A stretch of DNA of 64,000 nucleotides from Siphonodentalium dalli. Taxonomy: Eukaryota; Mollusca; Scaphopoda; Gadilida; Siphonodentaliidae. Below the pieces are notes generated by a model. It did no database searches, was not told the origin of the DNA, and worked only from the letters and a program-made list of their open reading frames with translations. Shown piece after piece: positions 57,250 through 64,000 of the stretch (its first letter is position 1; each line of letters opens with the position of its first letter). The translations under genes were made by a program, and so were the position numbers. The stretch is taken from positions 127,183,450 through 127,247,449 of the forward strand of contig CP136069.1 in NCBI GenBank assembly GCA_032622095.1. Reading direction: 5' to 3'.

Positions 57250-57758
57250 ACCCATGTCTACTACTATAGTTCATGTTTTAATTCAACCCCCACCTGCCCC
57301 TGTGCATAATATAACTGTTTTATTTGTACCGCGCACTTCCGCGTAGTTCTGCGCAGTTCCGCGCACTGTTTCGAGGTGCCGAAATTTTCACAGTATTCCA
57401 ATTGCATTATCTAAGACATGATTGTGCTGCATTCACTTTATTAGCGCGGATAGCTTGCCAACTCGCTAAGGTGGTGATCAGTTTTATACAGTATAATTTA
57501 GTATATTGCACGTATTATGTTTCGCCTCATATCCAAAAATGGACTGAGAATTTTCTTAATTGTGGTTAATATTAGCCTAACTCAACGTTCATGCATATGC
57601 TAAATGTGCATGACTATTGTTCGAGGAATCCTCGAAACATTAATTTGAGAACAGGAGCAGGTTTCAACCGTGACAGCCTCTAACATAACAAGCTAGAATC
57701 GACATTATTATACACATATTTCATTCCTTTGGGGCCCAAGGCATGAATATGTGTTTAA

Positions 57759-58238
57759 AGGTACTCAATCCGATAAAACTCCTCTCAATTACTATTTCAA
57801 TGGCTTCGGGGGTCAAAAATATTTGATTCGAGTCGAGAAAGTCACCCATCAAAGCTCAGATTTGTTAGATATCGATTTTAGAAATCTACTATTTTTCATT
57901 ATCGGGAATACTTTCTGGCCCAGATCTCAGTCAAAATTGCGTTATTATTACCACTTGATTTTAGAGTTATCCATCCTTGTCTGTTTGAATAGAGTTTTTG
58001 TGTACAAATCTCGAGCAGGAAACGAAATTGACGGCAATTATTAGTACTCATCTCGAGAACATAAGAATTTTCAAAAATCAATATCTAATAACTCTGAGCT
58101 TTGTTTGATGGGTTCCTCGACTCGAATCAAATATTTTTTACCACCAAAGCCAAAGAAATAGTAATATAGGACCCTCTGATCGGATTGTTGTTGTTGGAAT
58201 CTGTTGAGATGGGGACCCTCTGGTCGGATTGAGTACCT
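57759..58238. mobile_element. AGGTACTCAATCC-type TTAA element, complete copy
   Basis: TTAA lies at 57755-57758 and 58239-58242. Ends are AGGTACTCAATCCGAT and a GATTGAGTACCT segment. Inverted arms of about 150 bp include ATTTGATTCGAGTCGAG and CATCAAAGCTCAG. Sequence beyond the right TTAA resembles the outermost left end of the MULE, so it inserted into the MULE right TIR. Confidence 0.85.
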
Positions 58239-58266
58239 TTAATATATATATATGTGTATAATAAAT

Positions 58267-58484
58267 AATGTCAGCTTGTGGAATAGCATGGCGATAACGA
58301 TTTTCACGAAGTTAAAATTGTGTCTTTTAAAGTGCAAGCAGGACTATATATAGCCGCCAGAATCATCGCGCCAATTTCTGGCCTTGAACGCGACATAATT
58401 ATGGTGAAGTCAGCAGGCGCCGGATAATAGTTTTAAAACATTTGGTTATTGGGTCAGAAATTATAGTTAAGAAAAAAATCCGAC
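58267..58484. other. Unassigned stretch
   Basis: No supported feature. Confidence 0.4.
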
Positions 58485-59104
58485 TTATACAGGGGGGGGG
58501 GGGGGGTTGGAAAAAAAATTCAGGCACGTATGGCATTTTTTCCCTTTCGATCATTTTTTGTACCCACCCACCCCCACCGCCAATTTTTTTTCCGTTTTCG
58601 GCAGTTTTTTTCCGACCATTTTTTGACACCACCCCCCCTTTTAACACTAAAACAGAGATTTGCGGGGGGGGGGGGGAATTCACTATAAACAGCTGTATAT
58701 GAATTTCTGTGCATACTATTTATCATGGATCTTAACATGGACATGTAAATAGGAATGAGTCATGTTGAGGTCATTCGGCCAAAAAAACATGGCTGCCAGC
58801 GGCCATCTTGGATTTTAAAATTTGCAACAAAATACAACACGATAACTGCCTGCAGTCAGTTTACCAGTTAGAATTACATTATTTCTCTCATTCAAAGTGG
58901 TTTTGAAGCCCAACTCATTGCCATAACACTAAAAAAACAAGCAGGAATTTTTTGATCACCCACCCACCCCGGCATACGTGCCGGAAAATATTTTTCCACC
59001 CCCCCTCCCCCCCCCCCCCCTGACTTATAAAAAATAATATAGGGCCGCAATTCAGGGAGACAGAAAAACATAGCGACACAATAATGTGAAGCCCGGATAT
59101 CCCT
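58485..59104. repeat. Poly-G/C-anchored repeats and an AAGATGGC fragment
   Basis: G runs near 58492-58506 and 58664-58675 and C runs near 58995-59020 lie in blocks like 7796-7950. Between them, 58769-58826 is an inverted piece of the TAGCTCAACTT element's tandem unit (CATTCGGCCAAAAAAACATG, then GGCCATCTTGGATTT). Proline/glycine-rich frames here are artefacts. Confidence 0.6.
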
Positions 59105-59670
59105 TCTAGTCTATATCTATATTTGCGACAGTCTGTCTGTGTTCTATAGAAAATCACAGGGGACCACCTAGATGGCACAAAAGGGGTCTAATAGGGGTAA
59201 CTTTTTACGAGAAATATAATGGCGAGGGTTAGAATTTTCTAAAGTGACGCCGTTGTTGTCAGGGGCAGAAAAGTGGGAGGGCAGAAAAATAAATTTGTCG
59301 CCGATTGCCACCAAACTTAGCCTATATATAATCATCCCAATCATATGAGGAATCTAATGGTGTGGTTTAAATATGTCAAACGCCGCGCTGTTCACGTCAG
59401 GGATGCCCGGAAGGGGAGCGCTACCACAATTGATCAAAAATAATTTTAGCGCCGAATTCCACCAAATTGATGCACATTCTTCCGAGATATTAATAATAAT
59501 TTTCCATGATACAAGGAATCTTATCGTGTGATTTAAAGACGCCAAATTTGTTTCGTTGGGATGAGAGATTGTGGGGGGGGGGCGGTGGGTGGGTACTAAC
59601 TCTGATAAGAATTGGTTTAGTCGCCGATTGCCACCAAACTTATACAAATTCATCCCCATGGTGGGAAGTG
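59105..59670 (-). repeat. Inverted copy of the 145-bp repeat array
   Basis: Starts TCTATATTTGCGACAGTCTG and proceeds through GTTCTATAGAAAATCACAGG and TCTAAAGTGACGCCGTTG, mirroring the right end of the 41641-43830 array (about 43100-43830). It contains roughly three units. Confidence 0.75.
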
Positions 59671-60145
59671 GGACGGTGAGGTGTTAGTGGCGAAAAACTC
59701 TACCGGGAAAGACGAAGCAACATCACTGTGTTAGAGATTAGAGTCAAAACCGATCAATTTTCCCAGGAGAAGGGTCGGAGCCATCGATAATTAGAGTCGG
59801 AGCCAATGCAACACTTTTTATTTGGAGTTTTATATAATCAAAAAGTCAGCAGATGACAATTTTATCATCGTGTGTCCGAAAGGTCATAGATAATTGTTGA
59901 CTCAATGTTGTGCCCTAAGAGTTTTTTTTTTTCGTTCAAAAATATTGCCTGGAGTTGGAAGATTAATCTTTTTCGCGAATCCTTCATTGACCAAAGCGTC
60001 CATTCAGCACAATAATGGCGTCAATCTTCGTTTTGCATATACTATTTATGATATACAAACTGATTCCACAAGAATTTAAAGAGTCAATTAAGAAGATCTC
60101 ACTTATATAATAATTAGCATTGTTCACGATGTTCAAGTTGTGTTC
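59671..60145. other. Unassigned stretch
   Basis: No credible frame. An AGTCGGAGCC-type motif repeats a few times (about 59740-59810). Confidence 0.4.
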
Positions 60146-60149
60146 TTAA

Positions 60150-60469
60150 AGGGGTACTGTTCACTAAATCCGACCATTTATGGGATCATCTCCTTTTACT
60201 CAACAGAATATATGCAACAAATGAATGAAGTTGATCCATTAGTGCAAAATACATTCGGATGCTCTGTGAACGATGCAAACAACATGTTAATTACAATGAA
60301 AATTAATTTATTACTCCAGTCATAAATTAATTTTCATTATAATTACCAATAGCATACGAGTGTAATTTGCACTAATCCATGGCTGAATTAATTCATTTGT
60401 TGAATATATTCTGCTGACTATAAAAGGAGATGGTTCCACGAATGGTCAGATTTAGTGTACATTACCCCT
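60150..60469. mobile_element. AGGGGTA-ended TTAA foldback element
   Basis: TTAA lies at 60146-60149 and 60470-60473. Ends AGGGGTACTGTTCACTAAAT and ATTTAGTGTACATTACCCCT continue into long arms (GACCAT-T-TGG, ATCTCCTTTTA) that pair along most of the 320 bp. No coding capacity. Confidence 0.82.
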
Positions 60470-60681
60470 TTAAAATATCACTATTAAAATCGTGTTAGAG
60501 TCGGAACGGAAATCGTGTTAGATCCGGCGAGGATTTTCAACATAATCTTTAATAATCTTGAGTTTTTACAAGTCGTATTATGTAAAATTGTATCTGATAT
60601 ACAAATACACATTCTTATAATGATATTAATGTAAATTTTATGATAAAATCTTATCTAAACATGCATATATTTAACTTGTAA

Positions 60682-61401
60682 ATGAGTGTCACGAAATTGC
60701 GAAGAAATTTCACAGAGAAATGCGACGAATACGAGGATGAGAATATAAGAATATTAGCGTCGGATAGCAAAGGCAGATACATAAAAGAACAAGCGGAGAA
60801 GAATGGTTATGGAAGCAAAATAATATGGATGATTTTCCCAGGAAAAACAACTAGAGAAATCCTCGGAAAATTGCATTGTGCTCTACCAAAAATTGTCAAC
60901 AAAAAGGAAAACAAAGGGAAGAAGATAGAGATTTACATATGGACGGGCACCTGTGACATCACCATCAAACTGGAAGAATTCATATATCTTCGACACAAGT
61001 CAGATAGACAGGCACGAGACAATACTACTTCATCATATAGAAGTTTCAAAAGGTATGTCAATACAAACATACCACAGACTTCGGTAATCTTTCTTGAGAT
61101 ACCCCCAATCAGTTTGACGAATTGGAATGAAAGTAGACAGCACAGCAATTCAACCAGCTTTCGAAGTGACACAATTACGTCAAATCGAAGAATCAAAGCA
61201 ATAAATGACTGGATAAAAAGGAACAATTCCAGACCTACTCCATGTTTTGAATATGATCTTCAGAGAATCAGAAAAAGACCTTGGGAGCTCCCACATTATT
61301 CAAGCAACTTCTCCTTATACAAGGACGGTGTCCATCCAGACAAAACTCTAGCAGCTGTGTGGATGAAAAGAATCATTCGATGTATGTACCCAGCCCACTG
61401 A
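60682..61401 (+). CDS. SGNH-type esterase ORF of a non-LTR retrotransposon
   Basis: A complete 239-codon frame starts with ATG at 60682 and ends TGA at 61399-61401. It carries the blocks of an SGNH hydrolase: ILASDSKGR near residues 25-31 (nucleophile Ser, GDS-like), WTGTCDIT near 87-94 (GxND-like, with Cys in place of Asn), and DGVHPD near 215-220 (the Asp/His of block V). Esterase domains of this kind are known from ORF1 of CR1-like retrotransposons, and SGNH ORFs also occur in some tyrosine-recombinase retrotransposons. The PHD-type ORF1 that follows 187 bp downstream favours the non-LTR reading. Whether the enzyme is active with the altered GxND block is unclear. The frame has no internal stop, so it is relatively young. 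Confidence 0.72.
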   Translation: MSVTKLRRNFTEKCDEYEDENIRILASDSKGRYIKEQAEKNGYGSKIIWMIFPGKTTREILGKLHCALPKIVNKKENKGKKIEIYIWTGTCDITIKLEEFIYLRHKSDRQARDNTTSSYRSFKRYVNTNIPQTSVIFLEIPPISLTNWNESRQHSNSTSFRSDTITSNRRIKAINDWIKRNNSRPTPCFEYDLQRIRKRPWELPHYSSNFSLYKDGVHPDKTLAAVWMKRIIRCMYPAH

Positions 61402-61588
61402 TGATATATAATAATAATGCCGATTCGGATCTGTGAGTATTGACTCACTGCCGATAAATAAAATAAACTACATATCAACAACAATAAATATAACTGAAGA
61501 TATAATTATATTAGAACTGTGAGTTTTGTCTCACTGCCAATAGAGAACAAATTAAACGGATCTGTGAGTATTATCTCACTGTCGTAAA
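61402..61588 (+). repeat. Inter-ORF spacer with three repeated small hairpins
   Basis: Three copies of a CTGTGAGTATTGACTCACTG hairpin lie at about 61432-61450, 61519-61535 and 61562-61581. The stem GTGAG pairs with CTCAC and the loops vary. The last ends 8 bases before the ATG of the next ORF. The position between two ORFs of one element suggests a role in RNA structure or translation, but that is inference. Confidence 0.65.
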
Positions 61589-62079
61589 ATGGCGAGTATG
61601 TTAAGAACAACGGGAAGAAGATCCCAAAAGAAAGGCAAAGAAACTTGGGAATGTCTCTATTGTGAGAAGAAATTCACAGAAGAGTGTAAGGGAATGCAAT
61701 GTGAATCCTGTGAAGGATGGGTATGTCTACCATGTGCCAAAATTCCAGAAGAGGTCTATGATGTCTTGAACAAACACGCAACGGGAAAAACAGACACAAC
61801 AGCAGGAATCAGATGGCTATGTAGACTAGATGAACAGTCACTACCCACACTAAAGCAGATAAGCGGAACTTTGACTACGATGAATAACAACAATAATGAA
61901 AGATTTGAGAAGTTGGAGGAACAAGTAAAACAGGTGGAAAGTAGCATTGGGGATAAAGTTGAGGCAGCAACGGCAGACATCAAAGCTGAGATGAAGAAAG
62001 AAATATTCGAGGAGATTGAAGCCAGAGAGAATGAAAAAGAAGAAAGAAAGAGGAAAGAACACAACTTATGTATGTTTAA
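61589..62079 (+). pseudogene. Non-LTR ORF1, N-terminal part: PHD-like finger and coiled coil
   Basis: The ATG at 61589 begins MASMLRTTGRRSQKKGKETW. A PHD-type zinc finger follows (ECLYC, MQCESC, WVCLPC, then RWLC; Cys near residues 22, 25, 38, 41, 46, 49, 78). Next come a NNNNN-ERFEKLEEQV coiled coil and a charged EKEERKRKEHN stretch. This order is typical of ORF1 proteins in CR1/L2-type elements, where the protein binds element RNA. The frame is broken at 62076 by a TTAA element and resumes at 62551. Confidence 0.78.
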
Positions 62080-62546
62080 AGGTACTCAATCCGTAAAGAG
62101 GGTCCCCATCTCAACAGATTCCAACAACAACAATCCGATCAGAGGGTCCTATATTACTATTTCTTTGGCTTTGGGGGTAAACAATATTTGATTCGAGTCG
62201 AGGAACCCATCAAACAAAGCTCAGAGTTATTAGATATTGATTTTTGAAATTTGTTATGTTCTCGAGATGAGTACTAATAACTGCCGTAATCTGCTCTGGA
62301 TGTGTACTCCAAATCTATTCAAACAGACAAGGATGGATAACTCTAAAATCAAGTGGTAATTTTAACGCAATTTTGACTGAGTTCTGGGCCAGATAGTATT
62401 CCCGATAATGAAAAATAATAGATTTCTAAAATCGATATCTAACAAATCTGAGCTTTGATGGGTGACTTCCTCGACTCGAATCAAATATTTTTGACCCCCG
62501 AAGCCATTGAAATAGTAATTGAGAGGAGTTTTATCGGATTGAGTAC
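62080..62546. mobile_element. AGGTACTCAATCC-type TTAA element inside ORF1
   Basis: TTAA lies at 62076-62079 and 62547-62550. Removing the 467-bp element and one TTAA joins codons CMF to NVPES in frame, a motif position seen in many ORF1 proteins. This fixes the exact boundaries and the 4-bp TTAA duplication. Arms match 57759-58238. TTAA targeting fits piggyBac-type mobilisation. Confidence 0.93.
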
Positions 62547-62550
62547 CTTT

Positions 62551-62980
62551 AATGTACCAGAAAGCGTCAGCAACGACCCGAAGGAGAGAAAACAACATGA
62601 TAGCACTATAATACAACATATATATGATAAACTTGTTCCAGAAGAACAAAGAAGTGGGAACCTTATCATAACAAAATGTGTTCAGGTTAGGCCCAATACC
62701 TAAAGGAGAGAGGAAGAAATTCCGTCCAATCAAGGTCACTCTAGAAAGCAGCACTCAACTCAACCAACTACTTTCCAATGCACACAAAATCGCATCTCTC
62801 ACCGATAAGGATTTTGAAGACTTAGTAATAGCCAGGGACCTCACTCCCGAACAACGCGACCAAAGGAAAACTTTTCAAGCAGAATTAAAGGAGAAGAACC
62901 GAAATGGGAAAGAGTATCAAATCAGGGGAGGAAAAGTTACCAAAATAAAGGAAGGAGAAAAGAAGACCCCCTCAGAGTAG
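62551..62980 (+). pseudogene. Non-LTR ORF1, C-terminal part
   Basis: It resumes as VPESVSNDPKERKQHD and continues to LIITKCVQ. A single-base frameshift near 62680 then moves the frame to RLGPIPKGERKKFRPIKVTL, LLSNAHKIASL, ARDLTPEQRDQR and YQIRGGKVTKI, ending TAG at 62978-62980. The RLG...RPIKV and final GK segments match the RRM-like and C-terminal part of non-LTR ORF1 proteins. No reverse transcriptase ORF follows. After about 70 bp a GC-rich satellite begins. Confidence 0.75.
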
Positions 62981-63055
62981 GAATTTTAAAGATTTTAACC
63001 GGAAAGATGCTACAGACATGACAATTGGAACTTGTTCCCTATTCCTTATTCCTTA

Positions 63056-64000
63056 TTTTCAAAAATGTCGCTTTCGGCATGGGTGGGTGGCCCGCCCCAA
63101 ATACCACCTAGAAACACCCCGACCCCCCACCCATCACCCCCGGGGGGTGCCACCCCGAGGGGGTGAAAATGGGGTATGGACCATTTTCGAGAACGGTAAG
63201 GATTTCGACCGATTTGACGGCATGGGTGGGTGGCCCGCTCCAAATACCACCTAGAAACACCCCGACCCCCCACCCATCACCCCCGGGGGGTGTCACCCCG
63301 AGGGGGTGAAAATGGGGTATGGACCATTTTCGAGAACGGTAAGGATTTCGACCGATTTGACGGCATGGGTGGGTGGCCCGCCCCAAATACCACATAGAAA
63401 CACCCCGACCCCCACCCATCACACCCGGGGGGTGCCACCCCGAGGGGGTGAAAATGGGGTTTGGACCATTTTCGAGAACGGTAAGGATTTCGACCGATTT
63501 GACGGCATGGGTGGGTGGCCCGCCCCAAATACCACCTAGAAACACCCCGACCCCCCACCCATCACCCCGGTGGTGCCACCCCGAGGGGGTGAAAATGGGG
63601 TATGGACCATTTTCGAGAACGGTAAGGGTTTCGACCGATTTGACGGTATGGGTGGTTGGCCCGCCCCAAATACCACCTAGAAACACCCCGACCCCCCACC
63701 CATCACCCCCGGGGGTGCCATCCCGAGGGGGTGAAAATGGGGTATGGACCATTTTCGAGAACGGTAAGGATTTCGACCGATTTGACGGCATGGGTGGGTG
63801 GCCCGCCCCAAATACCACATAGAAACACCCCGACCCCCCACCCATCACCCCCGGGGGTGCCACCCCGAGGGGTGAAAATGGGGTTTGAACCATTTTCGAG
63901 AACGGTAAGGATTTCGACCGATTTGACGGCATGGTGGTGGCCCGCCCCAAATACCACCTAGAAACACCCCGACCCCCCACCCATCACCCCCGGGGGGTAT
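63056..64000 (+). repeat. GC-rich satellite, 142-bp unit, at least 6.5 copies
   Basis: GGCATGGGTGGGTGGCCCGC recurs at 63076, 63219, 63362, 63504, 63645 (variant), 63787 and 63929 (variant), a period of 141-143 bp. Units differ by small substitutions and G/C-run length changes. The array continues past the window end. Long open frames on both strands (for example 63108-63980 minus) are translations of the repeat. Confidence 0.95.

Larger units (their letters stand above)
49866..58266 (+). mobile_element. Mutator-like (MULE) element with long inverted ends
   Basis: Left sequence 49890-50282 plus 51204-51325 matches the reverse complement of about 57250-57750 over roughly 500 bp. Landmarks: CCTTGGGCCCCAAAGGAATG, GAGGCTGTCACGGTTGAAAC, GCGAGTTGGCAAGCTATCCG, GTGCGCGGAACTGCGCAGAA. 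The outermost part is AT-rich (TATTATACACATAT), so the exact ends and target duplication are unclear. Long TIRs plus a FLYWCH/MULE transposase fit Mutator-like elements. The left TIR is split by one insertion and the right TIR by another, so the element predates both. Confidence 0.85.

Noticed and set aside
58399-58744. Proline/glycine-rich ORFs near 58.5 kb
   Set aside because: Driven by G and C homopolymer runs in a low-complexity repeat.
63108-63980. A 290-codon minus-strand ORF, the longest in the window
   Set aside because: It consists of repeated MGG-GVSRWYLG-type segments from the 142-bp satellite, and the plus strand is equally open.

Overview
This window looks like repeat-dense, AT-rich nuclear DNA from an animal. 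I found no complete host protein-coding gene, no tRNA or rRNA gene, and nothing prokaryotic. The recognisable coding fragments are all transposon-derived: CR1/L2-type non-LTR retrotransposon pieces (including an SGNH-esterase ORF and a PHD-finger ORF1) and a FLYWCH/Mutator (MULE) transposase with a plausible spliceosomal intron. This mix, plus the many foldback MITEs and microsatellites, suggests a marine invertebrate, possibly a lophotrochozoan such as a mollusc. The phylum is a guess.

Layout. 1-3.4 kb: degenerate tandem repeats, including a 21-bp minisatellite that switches strand midway. 3.6-10.6 kb: a palindromic TA-flanked MITE, then a 4.3-kb region bounded by 20-bp inverted ends (CAGGG...CCCTG) with no transposase. 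10.9-24.2 kb: a dense, nested zone of miniature elements: TTAA-flanked hairpin MITEs, 8-bp-TSD double-hairpin (hAT-like) elements, TA-flanked palindromes, and a TIR element carrying ~160-bp tandem repeats. 24.5-26.2 kb: a decayed minus-strand coding region next to the 3' end of a CR1/L2-like reverse transcriptase. 29.5-35.3 kb: an apparently exact 2,298-bp tandem duplication. 36-37 kb: a 49-bp satellite and segmental copies. 39.9-45.2 kb: a repeat complex with ~145-bp units, of which an inverted copy lies at 59.1-59.7 kb. 45.8-49.7 kb: further TTAA, TA and TIR elements. 49.9-58.3 kb: a MULE with inverted ends of roughly 0.5 kb and a broken transposase. 60.7-63 kb: three frames of a non-LTR retrotransposon, one split by a TTAA element whose removal restores the frame. 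63.05-64 kb: a GC-rich 142-bp satellite running off the end.

The most distinctive feature is a ~65-nt hairpin with near-perfect arms that recurs about 14 times inside elements with different termini. Its stem tip differs between copies by paired, compensatory changes. Several insertions can be ordered in time because they interrupt other elements, and in places empty sites or uninterrupted relatives are present.
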